Shown: piece after piece, positions 8,727-17,887 of the stretch
Layout: each line of letters opens with the position of its first letter
Numbering within the stretch: the first letter of the stretch is position 1
DNA from: CAYSPT01 sp964432985
Lineage (GTDB): Bacteria > Muiribacteriota > CAYSPT01
Direction: 5' to 3'
Assembly: GCA_964432985.1 (NCBI GenBank)
Contig: CAYSPT010000002.1
Span: 87,365-151,364, forward strand
Length of the DNA: 64,000 bases
The notes under the pieces: generated by a model
Told to the model about the DNA's origin: nothing
The model's database searches: none
What the model saw: only the letters and a program-made list of their open reading frames with translations
Translations under genes and position numbers: made by a program

Positions 8727-10580
8727 TCAGTGATACGGGCCTATCCGTATCTCCCCCCGGTCGTAGATCAGGGTGGCAAATTTGATTTCTTCTGTCATAC
8801 GTTTTGTGGCGGTTCTTATGTGTACGACAACGCCGGGGAACAGGATTTTCGAGACCTTGATGACGCCTTCTTTGCTGATAGCCGCCTGCTGCTCAAGATC
8901 CTCCCGGCGTTTGTTGAGGTTCTCGATCAACTCCATGAGCTGTTTACGCATGGAGAGCCACTTTTGCAGAAGCTGCATCTTTTCAGCCGGAAGTTTGCCC
9001 ACCTGCTTCTTCTTCACCATGAGATTGATCGACTGTTCCAACTCGGTCAGCGATTTCTCGTACTTGGTCAGCTCTTCGTCAGTCGAATAGTACTCCTCGA
9101 TAACCCTGGGATCAACACCCACCTGGACCTCTGTCTTGATATCCACATAAGAACCGATGGTTTTCGATTCGATAAGCTTGCCGGCCATAACCTTTCCGCC
9201 GACAATGACGGCTTTCTTCCCGGTCACCCGGACCTCTTCACCGGCCATTATCTGGGAATGTATGATAGCCTTTTCGATAATGACATTCCTTTTAGCGTCC
9301 AGGGTGGCGTTTTCCACGAACTTGGCCATGATGTCCTCGTTTGCCTTGACAGAGCCTCTATCCTTGCCGATCACCCCGCCTTTGACGGCGATGGTGCCCC
9401 CGGCCTCGAGAGCTGCCGACTGGACATTCCCCCCGATAAAGATCGATCCCTTGGCTTTGACCTTGAAATCATCGAGAACATTGCCCGAGATATGAACGTC
9501 CCCGATAAAATCGATGTTTCCCACCGAGTAGTCCACATCTCCCTTGACATCGAACACGGGGACGACTCTGGGGACCTTGCCGGTAAACACGACGTGCCCG
9601 TCAATGGTAGCGGTCATGAGCAGACCGTCTTCGGACACCTTCGTGTTCTGTCCCCCCGCTAAAACAATGTCCTTTCCCGGAATGGGAGGTATGATGGATC
9701 CGGTAACCGTCCGACCTTCCTTACCCTCGGTAGCAGGTATCTTCTCCGCCAGTGGCTCACCCTTGGTCACGTTCTGGACGATATCGAGACGGCGGTGATC
9801 GACAGATCCGTCTTCTTCCTCGGTAGGTTTTTTCTTGTCGTGATCGGGGATGAACCGGTATTTGACGTGGGCATCCTCCCCTTTGACCGGGGCAATACCC
9901 TTAGCGGCGGTGAACCGCTCGTTGGCGATGCTGGCTTCGATATTGGTATTAAGTGATTCCTCGTCGATGCCCACCACCACACCGGCGTCCTGCAATGTCC
10001 GCTTAATTTTATCAAAGTCGGGCATCCGCCCGCCCTTGGGAGCAACCAGAGTGACATAGGCGAGCATTTTATCGGCACTTACGTCCACTATAACCTGGGC
10101 TTCCTTGTACAGTACAGGATCATAATCGGCCACCTTGACCGGCACTCCATGAGCGAGATTACAGGCTCGTTCCACTTCCGTCCAATTGACGTTGGCAATT
10201 CCCCTGCTTTCGATGTACTGGGATGCCCGCTCCACGGTCAACTTCTTGCCCGAACCAACGGGAGGATGAACGGTGAAAAACACACCGTCCTCGTTGATTT
10301 CCATCTCGCAGTAGCTATCTGTGCCCAGACCGTGGTCGGCCATGTCATGCCCGGCATCTTCCATCTCCGCCATGAGCTCGTCAAAGTTTGTCGACGCTTT
10401 GCTGGCATCAAGAAAAACCCTCACCTCGAAGGGACGGCCTTTGGCTCCGAAAAGACCTTTCCGTCCGTGAACCATAACCTCATGCTCCACATTGGATACC
10501 TCGACACCAAGTCTCCGAGCACCTCGCTGAATCGCCTGTTGAAGGGTTTCTCCCTGAATGATAATTTCTTTTTTAGCCAC
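8727..10580 (-). CDS. fapA: FapA (DUF342) family protein
   Basis: FapA-family proteins are polymerising or scaffold-like proteins often linked to flagella or cell polarity. The 617 residues show an N-terminal Jag-like segment (ETLQQAIQRGARRLGV, 11-26, with a GRKGLFGAKGRPFEVRV region). A DUF342 N-terminal part follows, then a right-handed beta-helix with repeated short Gly/Val strands (about 380-500), a coiled coil (about 505-575) and a C-terminal LIYDRGEIRIGPYH. The start is GTG with GGGGGAGG upstream. It follows the fliA-type sigma gene by 66 nt, the arrangement expected of a motility or polarity operon. Confidence 0.85.
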   Translation of the reverse strand: MAKKEIIIQGETLQQAIQRGARRLGVEVSNVEHEVMVHGRKGLFGAKGRPFEVRVFLDASKASTNFDELMAEMEDAGHDMADHGLGTDSYCEMEINEDGVFFTVHPPVGSGKKLTVERASQYIESRGIANVNWTEVERACNLAHGVPVKVADYDPVLYKEAQVIVDVSADKMLAYVTLVAPKGGRMPDFDKIKRTLQDAGVVVGIDEESLNTNIEASIANERFTAAKGIAPVKGEDAHVKYRFIPDHDKKKPTEEEDGSVDHRRLDIVQNVTKGEPLAEKIPATEGKEGRTVTGSIIPPIPGKDIVLAGGQNTKVSEDGLLMTATIDGHVVFTGKVPRVVPVFDVKGDVDYSVGNIDFIGDVHISGNVLDDFKVKAKGSIFIGGNVQSAALEAGGTIAVKGGVIGKDRGSVKANEDIMAKFVENATLDAKRNVIIEKAIIHSQIMAGEEVRVTGKKAVIVGGKVMAGKLIESKTIGSYVDIKTEVQVGVDPRVIEEYYSTDEELTKYEKSLTELEQSINLMVKKKQVGKLPAEKMQLLQKWLSMRKQLMELIENLNKRREDLEQQAAISKEGVIKVSKILFPGVVVHIRTATKRMTEEIKFATLIYDRGEIRIGPYH

Positions 10581-10646
10581 CTGGGTTTTGTCCTCCCCCG
10601 TTGTGTAAGCAAATATGAATTCGAACGGTTACTCGACCAGCAGCTG

Positions 10647-11456
10647 CTATTCCACCAGCACCCGTTTCATGCGGCTGAGCCGTCCGCGAAGCCGCAGTAC
10701 GGCTTTGGTGTGCAGCTGAGAAACGCGTGAATCAGACACGCCGAGTACCTTGCCAATCTCCTTCAGTGTCAACTCTTCATAGTAGTAAAGAGTAATGACC
10801 AGTTTCTCCCGCTCGGAAAGTCTGTCGATGGCTTGCGCCAGAATCTGTTTTACCTCTTCTTCTTCGACTTTGATTTCCGGATTCTCGACTTCCGTGTTCT
10901 CGATAAAGTCCATCCTGCTGGTAGCATTTTCACTTTCGTAACAGACTTCATCCAGAGAAAGAAGAAGAGCGCCCCGGGTTTCGTTATAGAGTTTGTGCAA
11001 CTCCTCCATCTCGATTCCCATGGCCGCCGCGATCTCGTCATCCGAGGCCGCCCGGCCGAGCTTGTTTTCCAATTCATTGTAAATACGCTCAAGCTGACGG
11101 GCCTTTTGCCGAACCGAACGAGGGGTCCAGTCCAATAACCTCAACTCGTCAAAAATTGCACCCCTGATTCGTGTCTGAGCGTAGGTTTTAAATTTAACGT
11201 TACGGGAGGGATCATATTTTTCGATTGCGTCAATAAGACCAAAGATCCCATATCCTACCAGGTCTTCAAAATCTACATTAGAAGGAAGATTAACGGCTAT
11301 ACGTCCCGCCACATACTTCACAAAGGAAGCGTACTTCAAAATGAGATTGTCCCTCATCTTGGGGTCGCCGGTTGTTTTGTACTGGCGCCAGAGATCTTCA
11401 TCGGTTTCAAGCAAGGCATGAACCCCCATGACAAAAGTATTATTCTGAAGGCACAC
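10647..11456 (-). CDS. fliA: FliA/WhiG-family RNA polymerase sigma factor (sigma-28)
   Basis: Alternative sigma factor, usually for late flagellar or developmental promoters. The 269 residues contain region 2 (DNLILKYASFVKYVAGRIA, FEDLVGYGIFGLIDAIEKYD, KFKTYAQTRIRGAIFDELR), the FliA/WhiG signature LLDWTPRSVRQKARQLE, region 3 and a region 4 helix-turn-helix (LTLKEIGKVLGVSDSRVSQLHTKA, about 228-251). The GTG at 11456 or the ATG at 11429 could be the start, and neither has a strong ribosome site. A good sigma70 promoter sits about 25 nt upstream of the GTG. No other flagellar gene is in the window. Confidence 0.92.
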   Translation of the reverse strand: MCLQNNTFVMGVHALLETDEDLWRQYKTTGDPKMRDNLILKYASFVKYVAGRIAVNLPSNVDFEDLVGYGIFGLIDAIEKYDPSRNVKFKTYAQTRIRGAIFDELRLLDWTPRSVRQKARQLERIYNELENKLGRAASDDEIAAAMGIEMEELHKLYNETRGALLLSLDEVCYESENATSRMDFIENTEVENPEIKVEEEEVKQILAQAIDRLSEREKLVITLYYYEELTLKEIGKVLGVSDSRVSQLHTKAVLRLRGRLSRMKRVLVE

Positions 11457-11482
11457 CTACAGAACGGTTATGCGCATTGCAC

Positions 11483-11511
11483 AGTATAAAACAATGTAGT
11501 TCAAAAAGCAA
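11483..11511 (-). promoter_or_regulatory. Sigma70-type promoter for fliA-fapA
   Basis: Minus-strand TTGCTT, 17-nt spacer, TATACT. Spacing is ideal and both boxes match the consensus at four or more positions. The predicted transcript start lies about 20 nt before the GTG of fliA. Confidence 0.65.
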
Positions 11512-11594
11512 CAGTTTATGGAGGAAAACAGTGTAGAAAGTGAGGGTTGACCGCCCCTGTCATCTTCTTTGCCGGAAGTAGTTTAAATTTCTCA

Positions 11595-11624
11595 AACCTT
11601 CCAGGTTACTAGACCTGGAAGGTT
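11595..11624 (-). terminator. Hairpin directly after pth
   Basis: A perfect 12-bp stem (AACCTTCCAGGT and its complement) with a 6-nt loop follows the pth stop by 1 nt. The downstream tract (TTGAGAAATTT) is only weakly U-rich, so termination is likely but not certain. Confidence 0.55.
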
Positions 11625-11625
11625 G

Positions 11626-12216
11626 CTAGACCTGAAAGTCTACCCCGTTATACCTGTTCATGGCGGCTTGAACTCCCCGGCGGACCATGAGCGACAGGGA
11701 CTGTGCAGCCTGGGTTACCACGTGGGCTGCCTGCTCTTTTTCTTCGTTTGAAAAAGTATCGAGTACGTACCCGACAACTTCTTGTCCCGGTGGCCGGCCT
11801 ATACCGATCCTGACCCTGGTAAAATCAGTTGATCCGAGTGCCTCTATTATCGAATCGATCCCCTTGTGCCCACCAGAACTGCCTTTTTTTCTGATGACTA
11901 TTCGTCCGAGAGGGAAATCAAGATCGTCGTGGACTATAATGAGATTGTAAGGCAAATTGACCATAAAGGGCTTAAGAAGACGAGACTTGAAGATTTCCCC
12001 GGATAAGTTCATGAATGTCAATGGTTTGACAATGGTCACATCAATGTCTTTTATCTTCCCCCCAGTAACTTCGCAGTGATTCCGCTGACTATACGAGGGC
12101 AAACGCTCCTTTTTTCGAAAAGCATCCACAACAAGAAAGCCCATGTTGTGCCGCGTATCATGATAGCGAGGGCCAGGATTCCCAAGCCCGACAATAATCC
12201 ACTGCACGCTGATCAC
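11626..12216 (-). CDS. pth: Peptidyl-tRNA hydrolase
   Basis: Releases peptides from peptidyl-tRNAs dropped by ribosomes. The 196 residues carry GLGNPGPRYHDTRHNMGF with the catalytic His23, FMNLSGE, VHDDLDFPLG with the Asp partner, KGSSGGHKGIDSIIEALG and FTRVRIGIGRP. All are Pth hallmarks. The GTG start overlaps the TGA of the upstream TPR lipoprotein gene by 4 nt, so translation is coupled. The prs-TPR-pth order resembles the common prs/pth neighbourhood, with a TPR gene in place of the usual ribosomal L25/ctc gene. Confidence 0.95.
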   Translation of the reverse strand: MISVQWIIVGLGNPGPRYHDTRHNMGFLVVDAFRKKERLPSYSQRNHCEVTGGKIKDIDVTIVKPLTFMNLSGEIFKSRLLKPFMVNLPYNLIIVHDDLDFPLGRIVIRKKGSSGGHKGIDSIIEALGSTDFTRVRIGIGRPPGQEVVGYVLDTFSNEEKEQAAHVVTQAAQSLSLMVRRGVQAAMNRYNGVDFQV

Positions 12217-14822
12217 CGCTCCTCAAAAGGAGGAAGGGGACTGGTTTCGCCTGTCATCACTCCGCTTTCACGAGTATCCAGGAGTATTTCCATCTCGGAC
12301 AATTTCTGCCGCACCTGTTCAACTACGTGACTGGCAGGATTAACATCGATAAACCGTGAAAGAACATTCACTGCCCTGGCGGCATCCCCCGATGCTTCAT
12401 ACAATTCCACCAGACGGAACAACGACACGCTGTTACGGGGATTGAGAATAACGGCCGTTTCCAAATAAGGACGGGCTTCTTCTCTGTTGCCCATCTCCCA
12501 GAGAATATCCGACAGCCGTTCACAGGCGGAGAGATGTTTCGGCTCCAGGAAAAGGACTTTTCTGAAGGCTTCAACCGCCTCATCGATGCGCTCCAGGGTC
12601 AAATAGAAGTTCCCAATGTTGAGAAAGATAGCCGCATTCTCCGGATCCATCTCTGCCGCCCGGGTCAGCGTTTCTTCAGCTTCTTCGTTCAAGCCCTGCT
12701 CTACAAACTTCAAGCCGAGATCAAGGATATTTTTCACCACGTCGGCCTCCTGGGGTCCGGACGCGGCACCCGATTCCATGAGCTCTCTTAACATGGCGCC
12801 GGCCATTGATCCCAATGTTCCATATGGATCCCGCTCCTGAACCTCGGTATACATTCTGACAGCCATATCCTTACGGCCAGAGAACTCGTACACTCTTCCA
12901 AGATTAATAAATCCTTGGAGATCAAGGCTTCTTTCAGTGTATGCCTTCTCCAGAAACTCCAGGGCCTGGTCCAGTATGCCCAGATTGAGGAACGCACCAC
13001 CGGCACCGGACAGCGCCGTCATGTTGGCTGGTTCGTGCTTCAACGCGCGGTAGAAGCAAGCGGCAGCGCCCACGTCTTCTCCTTGTGACAGATATATCCT
13101 CCCGCAGGCTACCAGGGCCTGCACATGATCAGGATCGAGTGACAGCACTTCTTCGAAGGTAGAAAGAGCTTCTTCCATACGCCCGCTCTTTTGGCAAATA
13201 TACCCATAGTTGAACAAGGATCGAGCATCAGAAAAGCCGGCGGTGGCACCGCTACCCTCTTCAACCAGCATACGCCTGGCTACCCTTGCATACCGGCTGT
13301 CGGGTCCAAGCTTAATTACACTTTCCCACTCTTTCCTCGCTTCTGCAGTCATCCCTTTCTGCCGGTAAGCAAGGGAAAGAGAGTAATGGTAAAGCACATT
13401 ATTGGGATCTATTGATAGAGCTTTTCCCAGGTTGACAATAGCTTCATCATATTTCTTCCTTTTTGTCATGACCAGAGCAATATCGTAATATACGTTAGCA
13501 TATCCGGGATCAAGCTCTTTTACCCGTTCCCAGTAGAGCAATGCCTGGTCAAACTGCTTGCACCTGGCATACACAATGCCTATGTTTTCCAATGCCCGCT
13601 TGTTTCTCATATCCCGGGCCAGAACCTCTTCCAGGAAGCGGATGGACTCCGGATATTTGCCCTGTTCGGCACACATCTGGGCCAGCTTGAAGTTGGCTTC
13701 CATGGTATCTTTCGACAACCGTCTGGCCTGCATATAACTTTCATAAGCCATTTCTCCCTGGGAGGTGGCTGCGTAGATGTCGCCCAAAAGCAAATGCGCT
13801 CCCACCAGGGCCGGGGATTCCGACAGTATCTCCTCGAGAATATCGGCCGCTTCAGCAGGTGTGCCGGTTTTGAATCTGGCCTCTGCCAATGCCAGACGCT
13901 CTTCAAGGGTCAACTGCATGTCAAGCGATTGCACTTTATCAAACAGCAGAGCGGCTTTGTCCCAGTTTTCCTGCTCGACCATGACCACGGCCTGCTTGAG
14001 ATACATGCGGCCCCGAACGCTGCCGCTGGAGTCAAGGCGGGCTTTTAGGGGACGATTGTCCGGGTCGAGAAGCAAAGCACGTTTCCATTGAGTCTCGGCG
14101 TTGTCCAGATTGCCTCTGGTGAATTCCAGCTTCCCAATCAATTCATATATTTCAGAATCATCGGGAGCAACCCTCCTGGCCCGCTCTAGATAGTTAATAG
14201 CCAGATCATTTTTGCCCTGGTCCAGAGCGATTGTGGCGCTGTCCTTGAGCGCTTTGACATGGTTTGGAACAATCTTCAGGCACTTCTGATACGATTCACT
14301 GGCTGCCTGTATCTTACCTTCCTCAGCCAAACGGGCACCACGAGCATAATAAATATCAGCCATTCCGACGTAGACATCATTATTGAGAGGATCGATGCTC
14401 GAGGCGCGCTCGTAATGCCTGAGGGCAGAGGCATCTTCATCCACCTGGGCTAAAAGCGCTGCTTTTTCAACATGAGCCTGGGCCAGGTTGTTGCGGGCTT
14501 CAGAATAATAAGGATCGATTGAAAAAGCTTTTTTAAACGCTTCGATAGCCCTGTCCAGATCGCCGACTGCCTGATATTCAAGGCCTATCTCATTGAACCT
14601 TTTTGCTTCCTGGGTCTGTTCCGCAGCCACCGGAGCACTCCTCACGGGCAATTCCTGGTACTCGGGATACGTATCCGGAATCCGTTGGGTCGGTTTAACC
14701 GGCGCACGACGCCGGCCGCTGCAGCCCGTCAAGAACTGCGCTCCCAGTAAAAAAACCATGAGCAGTATCGCTGCTATACGTTTTTGTTTTCTAACCTTCG
14801 GGTTTCTAACCTTCGGTTTCAT
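12213..14822 (-). CDS. Large TPR-repeat lipoprotein
   Basis: An 869-residue product from the chosen ATG. It has a basic n-region with a tandem KVRNP-KVRKQ repeat, a hydrophobic stretch and lipobox FLTGC (Cys at about 34), so it is probably anchored in a membrane facing the periplasm. A Pro-rich linker follows, then about twenty TPR-like 34-residue units from about residue 70 to the end (for example AIEAFKKAFSIDPYYSEARN). TPR arrays mediate protein binding; the partner is unknown. Upstream in-frame codons reach 14870, but the later start gives a proper lipoprotein signal. It sits between prs and pth, overlapping pth by 4 nt. Confidence 0.85.
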   Translation of the reverse strand: MKPKVRNPKVRKQKRIAAILLMVFLLGAQFLTGCSGRRRAPVKPTQRIPDTYPEYQELPVRSAPVAAEQTQEAKRFNEIGLEYQAVGDLDRAIEAFKKAFSIDPYYSEARNNLAQAHVEKAALLAQVDEDASALRHYERASSIDPLNNDVYVGMADIYYARGARLAEEGKIQAASESYQKCLKIVPNHVKALKDSATIALDQGKNDLAINYLERARRVAPDDSEIYELIGKLEFTRGNLDNAETQWKRALLLDPDNRPLKARLDSSGSVRGRMYLKQAVVMVEQENWDKAALLFDKVQSLDMQLTLEERLALAEARFKTGTPAEAADILEEILSESPALVGAHLLLGDIYAATSQGEMAYESYMQARRLSKDTMEANFKLAQMCAEQGKYPESIRFLEEVLARDMRNKRALENIGIVYARCKQFDQALLYWERVKELDPGYANVYYDIALVMTKRKKYDEAIVNLGKALSIDPNNVLYHYSLSLAYRQKGMTAEARKEWESVIKLGPDSRYARVARRMLVEEGSGATAGFSDARSLFNYGYICQKSGRMEEALSTFEEVLSLDPDHVQALVACGRIYLSQGEDVGAAACFYRALKHEPANMTALSGAGGAFLNLGILDQALEFLEKAYTERSLDLQGFINLGRVYEFSGRKDMAVRMYTEVQERDPYGTLGSMAGAMLRELMESGAASGPQEADVVKNILDLGLKFVEQGLNEEAEETLTRAAEMDPENAAIFLNIGNFYLTLERIDEAVEAFRKVLFLEPKHLSACERLSDILWEMGNREEARPYLETAVILNPRNSVSLFRLVELYEASGDAARAVNVLSRFIDVNPASHVVEQVRQKLSEMEILLDTRESGVMTGETSPLPPFEER

Positions 14823-14878
14823 CACCCTGATTATTCCCTTCGACAATAAAAGCCCAGCCCCCCGCTGCATTCCACGCG

Positions 14879-15829
14879 TTATGTGAAGAGCTCGCTGACC
14901 GACTGGTTACGATGTATCCGGCTGATAATTTCACCAAGAAGCGGCGCAACCGACAACACGACTATTCTTTCAGATTTCTCCGCTTCCGGGGCCAGAGGCA
15001 TTGTATTGGTAACGATGAGCTTTTCCATGACAGAGTTTTCTATTCTTTGCAGTGCGGGTCCCGAAAGCACCGGGTGCGTAACGCATCCGAATACGCGGCG
15101 GGCACCCTTCTCTTTCAAAGCCTGTACCGCTTCAACCATTGTTCCGGCTGTATCCACAATATCGTCGATCAATATCGCATCGCGGCCCTTGATGTCCCCC
15201 ACAACGTGCATGACCTGGGCTTCGTTGGGGCGGGGCCGGCGTTTGTCGATAAAGGCCAGCGACGTGCCCAACTTCTTTGCAAAAAAGCGCGCGCGGCCAA
15301 CACCGCCGGCATCGGGAGAAACAGCCACTGGGTCGGTAATCCCCAATTTAAGAAAGTATTCGGACAACAACGGGATGGCCGAGGCCATGTCCACCGGGAT
15401 ATCGAAGAATCCCATTATCGCCCAGGTATGCAAATCGATAGTAAGGATACGGTCGGCCCCGGCTTCCCTGAGAAGATTGGCCACCAGTTTGGCACTGATA
15501 GGTTCACGACCCTGGGTTTTCTTCTCCTGCCGGGCATAGCCATAATAGGAAACAACTGCGGTGACCCTGCTGACCGAGGCTCTCTTCAGGGCATCAAGAA
15601 TAATAAGAAGGCTGACCAGGTTGTGATTGACCGGACGGCATGTGGGTTGAATGACGAAAACATCGGCTCCCCGTACGCTTTCATCTACCCGGACAGAGAC
15701 TTCCCCATCCTGATAACAGCTCAATTCCATGTCGCCTTTCTGGATGTTGAGGTACTGACAAATCTCGTCTGCCAGGGCGGAATGCGCCCCCCCGTCAAAA
15801 ACCTTCAGTCCCAGTTTAGTGGCCACCAT
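14879..15829 (-). CDS. prs: Ribose-phosphate pyrophosphokinase (PRPP synthetase)
   Basis: Makes PRPP from ribose 5-phosphate and ATP for nucleotide, His and Trp synthesis. The 316 residues have the class I length. They show VRGADVFVIQPTC, YYGYARQEKKTQGREPISAKL (the flexible ATP loop), LTIDLHTWAIMGFFDIP with the catalytic His, VSPDAGGVGRARFFAKKLG and the PRPP loop ILIDDIVDTAGTM. AGGAGG precedes the ATG. It lies 64 nt downstream of tRNA-Gln and begins the prs-TPR-pth unit. Confidence 0.97.
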   Translation of the reverse strand: MVATKLGLKVFDGGAHSALADEICQYLNIQKGDMELSCYQDGEVSVRVDESVRGADVFVIQPTCRPVNHNLVSLLIILDALKRASVSRVTAVVSYYGYARQEKKTQGREPISAKLVANLLREAGADRILTIDLHTWAIMGFFDIPVDMASAIPLLSEYFLKLGITDPVAVSPDAGGVGRARFFAKKLGTSLAFIDKRRPRPNEAQVMHVVGDIKGRDAILIDDIVDTAGTMVEAVQALKEKGARRVFGCVTHPVLSGPALQRIENSVMEKLIVTNTMPLAPEAEKSERIVVLSVAPLLGEIISRIHRNQSVSELFT

Positions 15830-15893
15830 TTTTCCTCCTCTTCGCCCGGGAATGGAAACACCGATTTGTATAGAACAGACCTGAAAAATAAAG

Positions 15894-15965
15894 CTGGGGA
15901 GGTAGGATTCGAACCTACAAATGACGGATCCAAAGTCCGCTGTGTTGCCCTTTCACCACTCCCCA
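15894..15965 (-). tRNA. tRNA-Gln (anticodon TTG)
   Basis: A full 72-nt cloverleaf on the minus strand. The acceptor TGGGGAG pairs with CTCCCCA, with discriminator G. The D arm is GTG/CAC around AAAGGGCAA. The anticodon loop CTTTGGA gives UUG. The T arm GTAGG/CCTAC encloses TTCGAAT. The U1-A72 pair is typical of bacterial tRNA-Gln. CCA is not encoded. It sits between spoVG and prs. Confidence 0.95.
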
Positions 15966-16010
15966 GAAAACCCGACTCATGAAAAAGTCCGGTGACAGTA
16001 CCACGTCATG

Positions 16011-16493
16011 TCAGAAAGGTGAATACCCGTTATCACCCTCGTCGTCTGGAGGCTGCCGGTCTCTGCCCACCGGGGTTTCGGAAAAACCGTCCATGGAAGA
16101 TGATCCGCCATCCAATCGCGGCTTTTCCTCTCCACCATCACGAGGATAGCGAGGAGCATCGGAAACCGGTGACGGTTCTACTGGACTAGCTTCCCGGTCG
16201 ATTTTACCGCTGTCACGGTGGTCTGAAGACAGTTCTCCCGGAAACATTTCTTTATATTTATTGAGAACCGCGTCCTGAATCATCCGGCGGCCTTCGGTTT
16301 TGATGGGATGTGCAGTGTCTCTGAACTCGCCCCCTGGAGTCTTACGGCTCGGCATGGCTACGAATACACCTTTTTCACCTTCAATGATTTTCAAGTCATG
16401 GACGACAAATATGTCGTCAAAGGTGATCGAGACAAAAGCCTTGAGTTTTCCCCCACCCGTTACCTTCCGGATTCTAACATCGGTTATCTCCAT
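16011..16493 (-). CDS. spoVG: SpoVG family RNA-binding/regulatory protein with extended C-terminus
   Basis: SpoVG proteins are small nucleic-acid-binding regulators. Residues 1-85 match the family closely: MEITDVRIRKV, AFVSITFDDIFVVHDLKIIEG, GVFVAMPSRKTPGGEFRDTAHPI and a C-terminal helix with DAVLNKYKEM. The total of 160 residues exceeds the usual 85-105. Residues 95-160 are a low-complexity Pro/Asp/Ser/Gly tail without known motifs. GAGGTGAAGG precedes the ATG. The gene lies upstream of tRNA-Gln and prs, consistent with the spoVG-prs neighbourhood known in other bacteria. Confidence 0.92.
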   Translation of the reverse strand: MEITDVRIRKVTGGGKLKAFVSITFDDIFVVHDLKIIEGEKGVFVAMPSRKTPGGEFRDTAHPIKTEGRRMIQDAVLNKYKEMFPGELSSDHRDSGKIDREASPVEPSPVSDAPRYPRDGGEEKPRLDGGSSSMDGFSETPVGRDRQPPDDEGDNGYSPF

Positions 16494-16551
16494 GACTGTA
16501 CCTTCACCTCGCTAGCTGAACCTCAACCTGGGAATGCCGGCAAACAACCCC

Positions 16552-16581
16552 ATTCTATAGCACATATGCCCGCTTTATCAA
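16552..16581 (-). promoter_or_regulatory. Candidate promoter for spoVG
   Basis: Minus-strand TTGATA is followed after 18 nt by TAGAAT (or after 16 nt by TATAGA). The -35 box lies inside a 7-bp mini-hairpin (CCCGCTT-TATC-AAGCGGG, plus strand). The TATAGA/TAGAAT box is about 60 nt upstream of the ATG. Confidence 0.45.
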
Positions 16582-16631
16582 GCGGGTGCGCTTTCCAAGC
16601 CGGTTGGCTACAGGGGGAAACTTACCCATCA

Positions 16632-16964
16632 TCAGAAATTCGCAAGTGATTTTTCAACGTCGTCGTCAATGGCGAATTCGTCAACCAGCTTTGTCGTTTC
16701 CAGGAGGCTCATTATCTCTGTCGGTACCGCTGCCAGCCTGATGCCACCATCCTGCTTTTTTGCACGGGCATCAAAAGCGGCAATAATACCCAGCCCGGCA
16801 CTGGAGATGTATCCGACGTCCCGCAGATTAAGAATGATGTTGTTTGTTCCCTTGCTGAGCAGATCAAGAAGCAACTCCTTCAATTGATACACGGCCTGTT
16901 CCGCAATATCTCCATCAATACCTAACACCACAACTCCACTGCTGTCTTCCCGTTCGATTTTCAT
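16632..16964 (-). CDS. STAS-domain anti-sigma factor antagonist
   Basis: A SpoIIAA/RsbV-like single STAS domain of 110 residues. The phosphorylation loop is visible in DVGYISSAGLGIIAAFDARA, where the Ser pair before AGLG is the expected target of an RsbW-type kinase. The N-terminus (MKIEREDSSGVVVLGIDGDI) is standard. An RsbW-like kinase gene lies 4 kb upstream on the same strand, and a second STAS gene is at 43956. It precedes spoVG by about 140 nt, with a GGGGAG ribosome site before the ATG. Confidence 0.88.
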   Translation of the reverse strand: MKIEREDSSGVVVLGIDGDIAEQAVYQLKELLLDLLSKGTNNIILNLRDVGYISSAGLGIIAAFDARAKKQDGGIRLAAVPTEIMSLLETTKLVDEFAIDDDVEKSLANF

Positions 16965-16974
16965 TTTTCTCCCC

Positions 16975-17017
16975 CTCTCGCGAGAGTGTATCCTGAGGAT
17001 GTTAGCATCCTCAGGAT
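16975..17017. other. Two adjacent perfect palindromes between panC and the STAS gene
   Basis: CTCTCGCGAGAG (16975-16986) is a perfect 12-nt palindrome. Next to it is a 12-bp perfect stem with a 4-nt loop (16990-17001 and 17006-17017) that overlaps the panC stop codon. No T-tract follows, so these are not classical terminators. Confidence 0.55.
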
Positions 17018-17874
17018 GTTACCAGGTCCGCTTCCGTTACCCGGTAATTGTCGATCAACCGTGCCTCTCCCACTCGAGCAGCCACGGCAAAAATAGTTCC
17101 TTCCGCCACAGTTTCATTTGCGGCAAGGGTAGTTTCGTCCACTGCAACCACGTACTCGGGTTCCACCCCTGTGGTTACCGTCAATATATAATACATCTTT
17201 TCTATGATACACGCCACACGACGCTCTCCATCCTGCACCATCCGACGGGCTGTTGTCAACGCCTGATTGAGATATAACGCCCGTTTCCGGTGATCCTCCT
17301 CAAGATAGAGGTTGCGGGAACTCATAGCCAGGCCGTCTTCATCACGAATAATCGGCATTCCGATGATATCCACCTGAATATCAAGATCAATGACCATTCT
17401 TCTCACCACGATCAATTGCTGCCGGTCCTTCTCTCCAAAGTAGGCACGGTGGGGCTTGACGATATTCAAAAGTTTGCACACCACGGTGGTGACACCATCG
17501 AAATGACCGGGTCGCGCTGCGCCGCACAATGTTTCAGTGAGATCCGATACCTGAACCCGGGAACAAAACCCGGGGGCATACATTTCTTCCGCTCCGGGAT
17601 GGAAAAGCAAGTCACATCCGACTTCTTCAAGCAATTTGCTGTCACGTTCGAGGTCGCGAGGATACTCTTTAAGGTCTTCGGATGGTCCAAACTGGAGTGG
17701 GTTGACGAATATCGACACCACCACATAATCATTTTCATCACGGGCGGCCCGCACCAGGCTCAGGTGCCCCTCATGGAGAAATCCCATAGTAGGAACAAAT
17801 CCCACCGAACAGCCATCGGAGCGCACCCGGTCAAGGACCGAGCGAACAGCTCCTTTTTCACTTATGACCTGCAT
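17011..17874 (-). CDS. panC: Pantothenate synthetase (pantoate-beta-alanine ligase)
   Basis: Joins pantoate and beta-alanine with ATP, the last step of pantothenate (coenzyme A precursor) synthesis. The start was set at the ATG giving MQVISEKGAVRSVL, 13 nt after the panB stop. The frame is open further upstream to 18069 but that part overlaps panB and is not conserved. The 287 residues contain the HIGH-type nucleotide motif PTMGFLHEGHLSLV, FVNPLQFGPSEDL, the KMSKS-like region YFGEKDRQQL and LAMSSRNLYL. It forms an operon with panB. Confidence 0.95.
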   Translation of the reverse strand: MQVISEKGAVRSVLDRVRSDGCSVGFVPTMGFLHEGHLSLVRAARDENDYVVVSIFVNPLQFGPSEDLKEYPRDLERDSKLLEEVGCDLLFHPGAEEMYAPGFCSRVQVSDLTETLCGAARPGHFDGVTTVVCKLLNIVKPHRAYFGEKDRQQLIVVRRMVIDLDIQVDIIGMPIIRDEDGLAMSSRNLYLEEDHRKRALYLNQALTTARRMVQDGERRVACIIEKMYYILTVTTGVEPEYVVAVDETTLAANETVAEGTIFAVAARVGEARLIDNYRVTEADLVTS

Positions 17875-17887
17875 TCGATGTATTTTC

